This document shows, one piece after another, positions 36,258 to 48,381 of a DNA stretch of 64,000 bases. The position numbers and the translations under genes are program-made. The stretch is from NCBI GenBank assembly GCA_022749755.1, contig CM040441.1:20399475-20463474 (forward strand), given 5' to 3'. Below the pieces are notes generated by a model. It saw only the letters and a program-made list of their open reading frames with translations, did not search any database and was not told the DNA's origin. This DNA is from Azadirachta indica (Eukaryota; Streptophyta; Magnoliopsida; Sapindales; Meliaceae). The first letter of the stretch is position 1. Every line of letters begins with the position of its first letter.

Positions 36258-37633
36258 TGATAAATCAATATTTGTTCTAATATTTTGTTATGTTTATGTC
36301 CTTTATTCATATATTTTATCTTAAAATTTTATTACTTTGAGCTTCTTTTTATTATTTGTAAGAATTATTTTAGAAAGCCCAAAAACAAACCCAAGATACT
36401 GGAAGGCCTGTATTTGCTGAACATAGTCCGTATTTTCTAGCATAACTTTGTCCTCAATACTCGTATTTAGGTGATACAAAATAATTTGAAAACTGACATA
36501 ATGATTTACAACTCTACATTTAAAAAAAAAAGCAAATATTGAAGTTTTAAGGGTCAAAACTCTAGCTGGAAAGAAAACAATTGGGGAAAAAGACTTTCCT
36601 TGACATGTGGGAGTGAATTTTGAATAAGTTGTTGACAAAATGAGTAAGAGGGATGACTTTGGGGGGTTGCTGGTGCTGAGAACGAATTGGGGAATAATTT
36701 GACCAATAATAGGGTTTTTTAAAAAAGGAGTTTTTCGTTGAAGGGGGAGGATTGCTGGATTGAAGAGGACATTCTTGTTGGGCAGAATTATCATCTTCTT
36801 CAAAAACTTGGTGGTGAACCTTCAAAAAGGGAAGCTTTCTTTTAGTTTGTTTATTTTTCAAATGTGTTTACAACTTTTGTAATTAGATTTATAGATTTGA
36901 ATTTAAGAATGGAAGTGTAAACATATTTTGAGAGTTTGGCTTTGCTATTGAAATGGTATTGAATATTTTGTGAAATGTGATTAATTTGAAGGTTGAGATT
37001 ATTTCTTATTCATTGATCTGTATAATTTTGATTATTTGTTGTGGATTTGCTATCTATTATTTGTGATTGAAATTAATTTGAGAATTAAGGTGTTAGAAAC
37101 ATCATCTTACCTTAATTAAGCTCTTTTGAACAAGTATTCAAATTGAATCCATTGAATTGGTTTGATTTAAATGGTTAAATGATTTCCTTGTAACAATAGA
37201 ATAAATTAAATATAAGCCTCATATCAAGAATATATTTAATCAACTGTAAGTGAGAATTACCATGATCATTGGAATTCTCTAACTTTAGTGGAAAAACCAA
37301 TAATCTAAAATACATAATGGTTATTTAATTCACCTTATATTTCAATATCAGATTAGATAACTAGCCAAACCCCATCTAATTTCATTGAATTCAACATAAG
37401 TTTATAGGTTTCAAGTTCTTGTAATTCAGCTATTTAATTACTTCAATTGAAATAATTTGAAATTGTCATTTAATTGCATTAGAGTATTTATGATTTTATG
37501 TTTGCTTAAATTAGTAATTAACAGAAAATAATAAGGATTTAAACCATTGCAATTCCGCGAGAGATCGACCTCGGGTGAACTTATCGTTAGCTATTAATGA
37601 TTCGTGCACTTGTGAGCATTTAAAATTTGCACA
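36258..37633 (+). repeat. Athila-like 5' LTR
   Basis: 1376 bp from TGATAAATCAATA to TTTGCACA. Colinear with 45011-46392. Similarity between the two LTRs runs five bases past the CA (to TAAAG) before diverging. Minus-strand ORFs at 36321-36861 lie in the LTR and are judged spurious. Confidence 0.88.
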
Positions 37634-37642
37634 TAAAGTTTT

Positions 37643-37660
37643 TGGCATCGTTGCCGAGAA
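37643..37660 (+). other. Primer-binding site, tRNA-Asp type
   Basis: TGGCATCGTTGCCGAGAA corresponds to TGGCGCCGTTGCCGGGGA, the complement of plant tRNA-Asp 3' end, with substitutions at CpG-prone positions. It begins 10 nt after the LTR. Confidence 0.8.
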
Positions 37661-37787
37661 ATTGGTGTTTAAATTCTATATTTGTTTTCTTTGTTGCTAT
37701 TTTTTTTTATTTGTTTTGAGTATTTTATTTATTGTTATTTTATTTTGTTTCTTTGTAACTTAATTTTTTTTTTCTTTTATTAGGTAT

Positions 37788-39650
37788 ATGCAGGGTGACA
37801 ATTTCCTAAGAGGAGATTTTGGGGAGAAAAGGGATAATATTTTAAGAATAAGGGAAAACCTGAGACAACTAGTTGAAGGACATCAATTAGGTACTGAACA
37901 AGAAGAAATTGTTGAGGAAACAGCAAGTATGGAGCCCCAAACAACGGAAGTAACCGAAAGACAAAGAGTGATGAAGGAGTATGCAAGGCCAATCGTTAGC
38001 ACTTCTACATCTTGCATACAATTGGAGGATGCTACACGAAATTATGAGATAAAAAACATTCATTATTCCATGTTGCCTTCTTTTTATAGAATTCCTAACG
38101 AAGACACTTTGATTCTAATTAGAGACTTTTATGCGACAGTGCAAACTTTTCCTTTGCAAAGATTAACCGAGGATCAACTTAGGATGAGGTGTTTTCCCTA
38201 TACACTGAAAGATAGAGCTAAAGCTTGGTTAATGACTCTTCCACCAACATCTTTAACTACATGAGAAGCGGTTTACAGCAAATTCATGGGAAAATTCTAC
38301 TCTTACCAAAAGACCACTGAGTTAAGGAATAAAATTGCTACTTTTTCTCAAATGCAGGGAGAGCCTTTCCATGAAGCATGGAATAGATTCAAGATGCTTC
38401 TTATCCAATGTCCTCACCATCATTTTCCGTTGCAGCTACAACACTAATTTTTCTATGATAAATTGACGCAACAATGTCAATACACGATAGATAATGCAGC
38501 CGGTTGAGCCATGGGAGAAAAGACTGCAGAAAAGACATATGAGCTATATGAAATGTTGGGTGCTAATTCGCAGCAAAAGAGTGCAAGAGGAAAAAGAGTT
38601 GGGGTGCATGATTTAAGCTCTAACAATGAAATGGCAATGCAACTTGCTGAATTGACTAAGCAAGTCAAACTCTTTGTGACCAATAACTAGCCAACTCATA
38701 AGGTATGTGGAATTTGTGGTATTTATGGGCATAATGCTAACATTTGTTCTTTGTCTTGTGATTCTTACATAAGTGGTGAACAAGAACAAGCTAATTTGAT
38801 GGAGTCTTACCAACCTAGACCAAGACATGATCCTTTTGCAAACACATATAACCCAGGTTGGAGAAATCATCCGAATTTCTCTTGGAAGACTAATAACAAT
38901 CCAACATATGCTCAAAACTCAAGGCCAATTCAACATCAAATCCAAGCCATGCCACCTGAACAACCTAGAAGACCAACATTGGAGGAGAGCTCGAACACCT
39001 TCATTCAAGTCAATAAAGAAAACCATGAGAGACATAGTCAAAGGTTGGATTCCTTAGAAGCATATATGAAGAGGGTAGAAATGCAAGTTGGGCAACTTAC
39101 AGAACACATGCAAGGTCATCAAAAAGGAAAGCTACCTAGATAACTCGAGCAAGCGAAAGCTGTTACAATCTTACAAAGTGGTAAAATTATTAACAAACAT
39201 TTTGATAATGAAAATTCTAATGATTTACCACTTGGTGCAAAAAATGAGGAACAAGAAGTTTCCAAAGAAGAACAAGCTAAAGATCCCCAACCTTCTAAGC
39301 ATTCCAAGAAGAGCGAAGAGAAGGATTCAGCTTTTACTTCATCGTTCCATAAGGCAACCGAGCCTTATAGGCCTTCAATTCCTTATCCGCACCGTTTAAG
39401 AGAAAATAAGAAAGATAAACAATTTTCTGAGATTTTTGAGTTACTTTCCAAGGTTGATATTAACTTACCTCTTTTGGATGTTATTAGGAATACACCATCA
39501 TATGCAAAATTTTTCAAGGAACTCAACACCAAAAAGAGAATATATGAGAAAAATGAAAAGTCATGGTCTCAAAAGTTGCTAGTGCAATGCTTCAATAAAA
39601 TTTGCCTCCAAAATTGAAAGATCCTAGAAGTTTCAACATAAACATAACTA
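37788..39650 (+). pseudogene. Athila-like gag, broken
   Basis: The first ORF (37788-38264) contains LTEDQLRMRCFPYTLKDRAK and AWLMTLPP, the Athila gag core. It ends at a TGA (38262) in place of the expected Trp of TTW. The frame continues after it with FMGKFYSYQKTTELRNKI, EPFHEAWNRFKMLL and CPHHHFPLQ, then more stops. A Cys/His cluster (CGICGIYGHNANIC, about 38703-38745) is a zinc knuckle. The second open stretch (38751-39143) is rich in Asn, Gln and Pro and ends in a coiled region (LDSLEAYMKRVEMQVGQLTE). The region to 39650 (FSEIFELLSKVDINLPLLDV and AKFFKELNTKK) is the gag-protease linker typical of the lineage. Confidence 0.85.
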
Positions 39651-39659
39651 TGAGAGACA

Positions 39660-42600
39660 AGAAGATAGCTTAAGCCATGCTAAACTTAGGAGCAAGTATT
39701 AATCTATTGCCACACTCCATATACTTGCAACTAGGTTTAGGGAAGCTTAAGCCTACAACTATGACACTTCAACTTGCGAATAGGTCAGTTAAATATCCAA
39801 GGGGAATAATTAAGGATTTGTTGGTGCAAGTAGACAAGCTCATTGTACTAGTGGACTTTGTGGTTTTGGAGATGGAAGGAACACCCTTAAAGGACAAAGA
39901 GCATACAATTCTTCTTGGTAGACCATTCATGGCAATCACCAAGACAATTATTGATGTCCAAAATGGGAGGTTATCAATAACGGCCTTAGGAGAAACTGTC
40001 TAATTTAAAGTGTTTGATTCTTTATCAATTCCTTCTATTTCTACTAAAGATGAGTGCTCTTTTATTGATTGTATCGACTCACTTGTTTATAGCACTTATT
40101 TACAAGAAGAAATGGAGGATAAGTTTGAAGTTGCACTTGTTGGTGAGAGAGTAGAAGAAATACTTGAAGAAGAAACTAAGGGATACCATGATATGCTAGA
40201 TAAAGCTAAAGCAATTTCAGAAGAACCTAGCAAACCCTTAGAGCTACCAAAATCCTTACCAAGGGAAAAAATCACTCTACCTAAAATTGAGCTTAAAAAA
40301 TTGCCTAAACATCTTAAATACATATTTTTGGAAGAGGAGGATACATTCCCTGTAATCATTTCATCTATTTTGAACCAAACCCAAGAAGAGAGAGTTGTAA
40401 GAGAGCTTAGTCGACTTAGGAAAGCTACAGGATGGAGTATAAGTGACATTAAAGGCATTAGTCTTGCAATGTGCATGCATAAAATTATTTTAGAGTATAA
40501 TGCCAAAACTATGAGAGAAGCCCAAAAGAGATTAAATCCTAATTTGCAAGAGGTAGTCAAGAAAGAGATTTTAAAACTCTTAGATGCAGGAGTCATTTAC
40601 CCAATTTTTGATAGTAAATGGGTTAGTCTGGTTCATGTTGTACCAAAACAATTAGGAATTATAATGGCGAGGAATGAAAATAATGAGTTGATGCCGAATA
40701 AGATGACTATCGAGTGGAGAATGTGCATTGATTATAGAAAGTTGAATTTAGCTACAAAGAAAGATCATTTTCCATTTCCATTTATTGATATGATATTGGA
40801 AAGATTGGTAGGGCATGATTTTTATTGTTTTCTTGATGGTCTTTCAGGTTATTATTAAGTACTGATTGCACCGGAGGATCAAGAGAAAACAACATTCACT
40901 TGCCCATTTGAAACGTTTGCCTTTAGAAGGATGCCGTTCGGTTTATGCAACGCTCCTACAACATTTCAAAGATGCATGATGTCAATTTTCTCGGATATGG
41001 TAGAGAAATTCATTGAGGTATTTATGGATGATTTTTCAGTTTTTGGAACTTCGTTTGATGATTGTCTCCATAATTTGACTTTCGTTCTTGAGAGATGCAT
41101 TGAATGTATTTGACACTTAGTTGGGAAAAAAGTCATTTTATAGTGCAGCAAGGTATTGTGTTAGGGCATGTTATTTATAGTAGAAGCATTGAAGTTGATA
41201 AGGCGAAATTGATTTGATTGCTAAATTACCACCATCTACTTCAGTTAAGGGAATTAGGAGTTTTTTGGGACATGCAAGATTTTATAGACAATTTATTAAA
41301 GTTTATTTAAAATAAGTCATCTATTATGTAATTTGTTGTCTAAAGATGTTGCCTTTGATTTTAATGATGATTGCCTTGCCGCCTTCAATTCTTTGAAAGA
41401 AAAATTAACATCAGCACCTATTATCATGGCACCTGATTGGTTGTTACCTTTTGAGATTATGTGTAATGCATTCGATTGTGCTATTTTGGGGCAAAGAGTA
41501 GAGAAGCATTTGCATGTTATTTATTATGCTAGTAGAACACTCAATGATGCCCAACTAAATTATTCCACCACTGAAAAAGAGTTTTTGGATGTTGTGTTTA
41601 CATGAGACAAATTTAGATTATACTTGGTAGGATTTAAAGTCATTGTGCGTTCGGATCATGCAGCATTGAAATATTTATTAACAAAACTAAATGCGAAGCC
41701 AAGACTGATTCGGTGGGTGTTGCTTTTGTAAGAATTTGATTTAGAAATAAAGGATAAGAAAGGTAGTGAGAATGTTGTTGCTCATCATCTTTCTAGGTTA
41801 TTTTCAAATTTTGACACATATGAACACGAAGAAAAACAACCGATTGTTGAAACTTTTCCTTATGAACACTTGTTTTCTTTAGGTCATGAACCATGGTATG
41901 CTGATATTATCAATTATCTTGCTTGTGGTGTGTTGCGGCCTAACCTCACTTTTCAGAAAAAGAAGAGATTTTTATTTTCTTGCAAGCATTATTTTTGAGA
42001 TGAGCCATATTTGTTTAAGCTTTGTCAAGATCAAATCATTCGTCGATGTGTGCCTGAAGATGAGCACGAGAGTGTTCTAACCTTTTGCCATGAGCTTCAT
42101 TGTGGAGGTCATTTCGGTGGTAAGAAAACAGCCCTCAAGGTATTACAATCTGGTTTTTATTGGCCAACTCTCTTTAAAGATGCTCATAATTTTTGTTTGC
42201 ATTGTGATAAATGTCAAAGGAGTGGTAGCATTAACAAGAGAAATGAGATGCCTTTAACAAATAATCTTGTTGTTGAGCTTTTTGATGTATGGGGGATTGA
42301 TTTCATGGGACCTTTTCCATCTTCGTTTAGTTTTCAGTACATATTAGTTACAGTTGATTATGTGTTTAAGTGGGTTGAAGCTATACCAACCCGAACTAAC
42401 AATGCTAATTGTGTTGTGAAATTTTTAAAAGATGTTATATTTAACAGGTTTGGGACACCAATGATCAGTGATGGAGGAAGTCATTTTTATAACAAACTCT
42501 TTGACGGGTTATTGAAGAAGTACAACATTACACATAAGGTGGCAACTTCATACCATCCACAAATTTTGGGCCAAGTTGAGGTTAGCAATTGCCAAGTGAA

Positions 42601-43176
42601 GGGAATTTTGGAAAGGACAGTACGATCTTCAAGGAAAGATTGGGCAGCTAAGTTGAATGATGTATTATGGACATATCGCACAGCATACAAGACACCTATT
42701 GTCATGAGCCCATATTAGTTAATTTTTGAAAAGGCATGCCACCTACTGTAGAGCTTGAGCACAAGGTATATTAGGCAATTAAGGAGCTGAACATGGACAT
42801 GAAAATGGAAGGAGAGAAGCGTTTACTTCAACTTAATGAGTTAGAAGAGATTTGGGATGAAGCCTACGAGAATGCAAAAATTTACAAAGAACGCACTAAG
42901 CGTTATCACGACAAAGGCATAATTCATAAATCTTTTTATCCTGGAATGAATGTTCTTTTGTTTAACTCTTGTCTTAAATTGTTTTCAGGAAAGTAGAAGT
43001 CAAAATGGCGTGGACCATTTCCAATAGTCCAAGTTTTTCCTCATAGAGCGATAGAATTGTTAAATCCGAAGACTCAAACAACATTTAAAGTAAATGAACA
43101 TTGTATGAAGCCTTATTTAGAAGGAGTCCAGAATAAGAGAGAGGTTGAATGCATTGAATTGTTCAACCCTCAATAA
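39660..43176 (+). pseudogene. Athila-like pol: protease, RT, RNase H, integrase
   Basis: Protease (39677-40003): NLGASINLLPHSIY and LLGRPFMAI. The catalytic Asp of DLGAS is Asn here. RT (about 40430-41115): CIDYRKLN, then a TAA at 40857, then MPFGLCNAPTTFQRCMM and VFMDDFSVFG with both Asp residues kept. The next segment is frameshifted. RNase H (41333-41820): [44 protein letters not shown]. Integrase (42011-42718): HH-CC finger (HELHCGGHF ... CLHCDKC) and catalytic D (GIDFMG), D (ISDGGSHF) and E (GQVEVSN) all present. The C-terminal part (42720-43176) reads [16 protein letters not shown] and [15 protein letters not shown]. At least six stops or shifts are spread over the region; the integrase core is the longest open piece (235 codons). 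Confidence 0.9.
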
Positions 43177-43183
43177 GAAAAGG

Positions 43184-43240
43184 CGACGTCTCGCTAAGAC
43201 GTTAAAGAAAAGCGCTTGGTGGGAGGCAACCCATTCATGT
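43184..43240 (+). other. Conserved post-pol motif (GGGAGGCAACCC)
   Basis: Just after the pol stop: GCGACGTCTCGCTAAGACGT, then AAAGAAAAGCGCTTGGTGGG and AGGCAACCCATTC. This non-coding block, with GACGTC/GACGTT repeats and AAGCGCTT palindrome, is one I recall seeing after pol in plant Athila/Tat-type elements. Its function is not known to me. Confidence 0.6.
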
Positions 43241-44990
43241 TTGGTAGTATCTTATCCTTTTCTTATTTGTTTAACTTCTTTTCTATTTGTTTCATTAATG
43301 GTTTCGTAACTTAAATTATATTTTAAACATTGAGGACAATGTTTAATATAAGTTTGGGGGTGGGGTTTTAGTGTGTTTGAAAGATTTTAAATGTGCTTTA
43401 ATATTTCTATTTGTTTTGAACTATATAGTTATAAAAACTAAAAGTTTTTTAAAAAATATGTTTAAAAAAAAAAATTTTCAATATTTTTTTTCTTTTTTTC
43501 TCTTTGTTTTGAGTTTTTGTGATGATTCCTTTATATGAGACTAGTATGCAATTTGTACATGACTAATTAGAATTGATGAGATATTAAGGAAAATCATGAT
43601 TTTATTATTATTATTTTTTTAACTACGTTTCATTGTTTATTCTTTTACTACATATGCACTTTATGCTATGATCGATTTGAATCTTGATTTGATGAAATCA
43701 CATGATTAGAGGATAATGTGCAAGATAGTGTAAACTCATGAATCCTAATTATGAGATTTTGAGCCCTGAAACTTCTATTCTGAGTGTTTATTACTACTCT
43801 ATATTTTCTTGTCATATTTTCTTTCAAATGATCTCATTATACTTTGTTTTGGTTGATTAACTTGATTATTCATGCTTTGATTGTAACACTGATTGTATGA
43901 TACATGAGAAATGATTTTAGGCTTTATTTGAATCGTTTGCGCCTTTCTTACCTACCTAATGTATATTCTTTCTTAGTAACCATTTTGAGCCTCAATATGT
44001 TCTTTTTCTTTCTGAAAACTAATCATAATCAAACCCAATAGTTAAGTATCCAATATTCTTATCTTTATTCTATTCTTTGAGCCATAAATGAGTTGATTGG
44101 ATATGTGCCTTGTAATAGGTTCGGGGGTTGTTATTTCTTGAAGTAGTGCTTGGTGTTATAATGTTTTATCAATGTGTTGTACTACCAAAAAAAAGGGGGG
44201 GAGAAATGCTAAGGTTGATTATGAAAGTGCAGTAAGAAAAAAAAAAGATGGGGCTGCAAAATGAAATTTGAGATTGAAAAAAAAAAAAGAAAAAGGGAAA
44301 ATGAAAAAAGAGGTGAATGTAAATGAGTGGTTGCAGAATATGAAAGAAAATTGAAAAATAAGAATTTGATGATAGGTGCACATATTATTGAGTTCTTATG
44401 GCTTTGTTTTATCTTTTTTCCACCAATCCTTATCATCATCTTACCCAATAGCCTCAGTACAACCCAAAAAAGAAAAGTCCTATATTGATCTTGCGTATCA
44501 TATGATTAGTTTGCATTCATTGTCTAGAAAATCAAGCTATTAGCATTCCGTTCATGAAATCAACATCATTACATTAGAAATAGCGTATTCTTCATTTTAT
44601 ATGTGAGCTTTGTTTTCCATTAAAAATTTAAGCTTGATGCTTGTCTCACATACGGTTTAGTGATAACCCAAATTTCGAGTGCATTTCTTTAAGAGTGACC
44701 ATCTTTGTGAAGTTTGGAGTTGAAACATCAATGCATGCTATATTCTGATAATGTAAAGGATGACAAGAGAAATAATAATTGATCTATGACTATCACACAC
44801 TACACATGAGGATAACTTTTAAAAAAAAAAAATTATTGACAATTGAATAAGTCATTGATTAACCCTATATCTTGTTGCATTCTTTTGAAGCCATTAACAT
44901 TTTAAGGAATCATCTCTAGGAAGGAATTTTCACATGTATGTTGAGTCTTTTATTTTTATTTTTATTTTTGCTTTGCTCGAGGACTAGCAA
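43241..44990 (+). other. Non-coding 3' spacer with an internal purine tract
   Basis: No env-like ORF is visible; minus ORFs at 44169-44448 are poly-Phe artefacts of A-rich DNA. At 43351-43366 AAGTTTGGGGGTGGGG is a second polypurine-like tract, about 1.65 kb before the terminal one. Confidence 0.6.
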
Positions 44991-45010
44991 AGTCTAGGTT
45001 TGGGGGAATT
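44991..45010 (+). other. Terminal polypurine tract
   Basis: GGTTTGGGGGAATT immediately before the 3' LTR TG. It resembles the AAGTTTGGGGGA tract common in this lineage. Confidence 0.7.
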
Positions 45011-46392
45011 TGATAAATCAATATTTGTCCTAGTATTTTGTTATGTTTATGTCCTTTATTCATGTAGTTTATCTTAAAATTTTATTACTTTGAACTTCTT
45101 TATATTATTTGTAGGAATTATTGTAGAAAGCCCAAAAACAAATGCAGGATGTTGGAAGGCCTGTATTTGCTGAACATAGTCCGTATTTTCTAACATAACT
45201 TATCCTCAATACTCGTATTTGGGTGATACAAAATAATTTGAAAATTAGACATAATGATTTACAATTCTATATTTCAAAAAGAAAGCAAATATAAAGTTTT
45301 AAGGGTCAAAACTCCAGTTGGAAAGAAGACAATTGCGGAGACAAACTTTTCTTGACATGTGGGAGTGAATTTTGAATAAGTTGTTAACAAAATGAGTAAG
45401 AGAGATGACTTTGGGGGGTTACTGGTGCTGAGAACGAATTGGGGAATAATTTGACCAATAATAGGGTTTTCTAAAGAAGAAGTTTTCAATTAAAGGGTAT
45501 TGAACATTAAAGGGTTGCTGGTGCTGAGGACATTCTTACTGGGCTGAATTATCATCTTCTTCAAAAACTTGGTAGTGAACTTTGAAAAAGAGAAGCTTTC
45601 TTTTAGTTTGTTTATTTTTCAAATATGTTTAGAACTTTTGTAATTACATTAATAGATTTGAATTTAAGAATGGAAGTGTAAACATATTTTGGGAGTTTGG
45701 CTTTGCTATTGAAATGGTATTGAATATTTTGTGAAATGTGATTAATTTGAAGGTTGAGATTATTTCTTGTTCATTGATTTATATAATTTTGATTACTTGT
45801 TGTGAATTTGCTATCCATTATTTGTGATTGAAATTAATTTGAGAATTAAGGTATTAGAAACATCATCTTACCTTAATTAAGCTCTTTTGAACAAATATTT
45901 AAATTAAATTTATTGAATTGGTTTGATTTAAATGGTTAAATGATTTCCTTGTAACAATACAATTAATTAAGTAGAAGCCTCATATCAAGAATATATTTAA
46001 TTAATTGTAAGTGAGAATTACCATGATCATTGGAATTCTCTAATTTTATTGGAAAAACGAATAATCTAAAATACATAATGGTTGTTTAATTCACCTTATA
46101 TTTCAATACCAAATTAGATAACTAGCCAAACCCCATCTAATTTCATTAAATTCAACAGAATTTTATAAATTTCAAGTTCTTGTAATTCAGCTATTTAATT
46201 ACTTCAATTGAAATAATTTGAAATTGTCATTTAATTGCATTAGATATTTATGATTTTATGTTTGGTTAAATTAGTAATTAACAGAAAATAATAAGATTTA
46301 AACCATTGCAATTCCATGAGAGATCGATCTCGGGTGAACTTATAGTTAGCTATTAATGATTCGTGCACTTGCGAGCATTTAAAATTTGCACA
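45011..46392 (+). repeat. Athila-like 3' LTR
   Basis: 1382 bp, TGATAAATCAATA to TTTGCACA. Compared with the 5' LTR it has scattered substitutions and a rearranged stretch near 45490-45540. After the LTR come TAAAG and a short filler, then the right copy of the 37-bp flanking repeat. Confidence 0.87.
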
Positions 46393-46403
46393 TAAAGGTT
46401 GAG

Positions 46404-46440
46404 ATTAGATGATCAAATAAATCATATCAAAGGTCACATC
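46404..46440 (+). repeat. 37-bp direct repeat flanking the Athila-like element (right copy)
   Basis: Matches 36221-36257 with two mismatches. It is separated from the LTR CA by 11 bases (TAAAGGTTGAG). Confidence 0.85.
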
Positions 46441-47300
46441 TACTTGTGCCTATGAAGTTTCTATAATCAATTGCTCAATTTGAATCAATAGGGTAGCCAT
46501 GTTGGAGCCTAGCCCTTATAGCCCTATAAAAATTTTGAAGATTTTGGAAGAAAATTATCAATTTTAACCTTTAAAATTTTATTTTTATTATTTTGGCCCT
46601 ACAAATTTTAGATCATTTCATTTTGGCCCCTTAAACATTAACCCTAGCTCTGCCATTGGTTCAAACCAAACAATTTTGACATGATCTATTTCAAGATGCA
46701 ATCAGAAATCACCACTACTCCAATGTTGATTATAGCTTGAGGAATACCAAAGTATGGCTTCCGTATGAGAAAACCCATGAATTTGTAGCTATTCTTGGTC
46801 AAATCTTACAATAAAACATGAATAACACCAATTCTTTTCTCTTTCTAAAACAGCTTTTAGTTTTTCACTTTGTCAATCTCAAATACCTTGCAAGATGCAG
46901 GTGTCAAGAACTCTAACTCGATAGAAAAAAATGAACTTGTCATTCCATGTGGGATTCTAGTTCCCAACTTCATCAATTCTTGAAGAAAGCTTTGAATTCT
47001 TGTTGTACACAACATAAGATTGTATTAGAGGATTTTGTTGCAGTAAAAACCAATTGTTGAGTGGAAATTAGATTGACCTCCAAGATAGGTACTGTTGTTT
47101 TCTAGGAAATATTCATCAATAAAAAATTTGCTGAAAGAAAGGAGAAAGTTTGTGGTGTGTTCTATAGGTATACGGACTATCTAATTGAAATAAGATCAAG
47201 AGAGAGATAAAGACTGGTAGCTAGGGATTGAATTGGTGAAGAACATCAAAATAATAATTGAAGTGAAGTTGTATTGTTATACATATATATATATATATAT
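46441..47300. other. Spacer, possibly with a minus-strand exon fragment
   Basis: 46490-46660 contains alternating AT-rich and GGCCC-type phrases like decayed transposon ends. On the minus strand around 46890-47000 an open stretch reads LMKLGTRIPHGMTSSFFSIE, which I cannot identify; it may be an exon fragment or chance. (TA)n at 47283-47300. Confidence 0.3.
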
Positions 47301-48381
47301 GGGAACTGATTAATAGCCCATTTTTTTACATAATTTTTTTTACATGAATTATAAGTCGTTGGATTTAAACACATTCAACGATTAGAATTGTATCTGACTA
47401 TGTAATTAATACATAAAAATATTGTATTTTATCCCTTAGGTTTCGGGAGAAAAGCAATATAGCCCCATGAGTGCTTAGTACGTCCAAATATCCCCCTAAC
47501 TTTTACGAAAATGTTAAGATACCCTGACACTAATAGTCTTATTTTAAATTAAGTATTTTACTTTTCAATTATTAGAAATATATAAAATAACCATATTATC
47601 CTTATTTTTATTTTGTAATAACCAATATAATTTGATTATAATATTTAAATTCAAAAGTAATAAAAATATTTTGACCTTTAATTATTTTTCTCCTTCTAAA
47701 TTTGGTGTCAACTTTTTTGAATATGTTAATTATATATAATATTTTAAATAGATCATTTATTTAAAATAGTTTTATTTTAAAAATTAAGTATATTTTATAA
47801 TATTAAAATAAGAATAATTGATATTTTTAAAATAAAATAGAAATATTATTATCATAATTTTTGTTATTGTCTGAATATTTATGAAAATAATTAATTATAA
47901 ATTTATTTTAACAATAAGATTATTTTAAATAATTAATATTGTCAAAAACTTTGAGAGTATATTTGAAAGGAGAAAAATAATCAAGAATCAAAATATTATT
48001 ATTACTTTTAAATTTAAATATTAGAATAAACTTATATTAGTTATTATAAAATAAAATTAAGAATAATATAGTTATTTTATCGTTTTTTAATAGTTAGGGG
48101 ATAGAATAGTCAATTTAAAGTAAAAATAGTAGTGTCAAAGGGGTATCTTAATATTTCCTTAAAAGTCAAGGAGTATCTAGACTTACTAACAACTTAGGAA
48201 GTAAATTACTTTTCCCCTAAAATCTAGAGGGGTGAAGTACAATATCCCTAATACATAATTAATGCATTTATAATTAATGCATATATCAATTATAATCTCA
48301 ACTATTATATGTGCCTAAATCGAACAACTTACATTTAATGTAAAAGTTTGTGTAAAAAAAAAGAGTTATTAATCCTACCCC
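47301..48381. mobile_element. Outer long-TIR MITE (about 240 bp without its insert)
   Basis: The left end GGGAACTGATTAATAGCCCA with a following ACATAATTTTTTTTACATG stretch pairs with the right end read inverted (GGGGTAGGATTAATAACTC, TTTTTACACAAACTTTTACA, TAAGTTGTTCGATTT). The inverted similarity extends over at least 75 bp per side, so the original element was almost all inverted repeat. It sits in a TA microsatellite, which hides the target duplication (TATATAT against TATATAC). Confidence 0.7.
47417..48248. mobile_element. Inner Mutator-like MITE with 10-bp target duplication
   Basis: Flanked by a perfect 10-bp repeat TAATACATAA (47407-47416 and 48249-48258). The ends are inverted repeats of about 100 bp (left AAATATTGTATTTTATCCCT; right inverted GGGATATTGTACTTCACCCC, both followed by TTAAGATACCC-type phrases). 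A 9-10 bp duplication with long TIRs fits Mutator-like elements. The interior is AT-rich and non-coding. Confidence 0.82.

Larger units (their letters stand above)
36258..46392 (+). mobile_element. Athila-like Ty3/gypsy retrotransposon, structurally near complete
   Basis: Two LTRs (36258-37633, 45011-46392), tRNA-Asp-type primer site, gag, protease, RT, RNase H and integrase in gypsy order, a long non-coding 3' spacer and a polypurine tract. RT and integrase sequences (VFMDDFSVFG, GIDFMGPFPSS) and the primer type point to the Athila lineage; no envelope-like ORF remains. LTRs differ at about 15 positions in one 235-bp stretch compared by eye, so insertion is not recent. Stops in every gene make it non-autonomous. 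Confidence 0.9.

Noticed and set aside
36321..36861. Minus-strand ORFs of 160 and 99 codons
   Set aside because: They lie inside the Athila-like LTR, have no domain, and the equivalent ORF in the 3' LTR is much shorter and changed.
44169..44448. Minus-strand ORFs rich in Phe and Ser
   Set aside because: Artefacts of A-rich runs in the retrotransposon spacer.
43241..44990. Possible env-like ORF of an Athila element
   Set aside because: No open frame with signal peptide or membrane segment is present.
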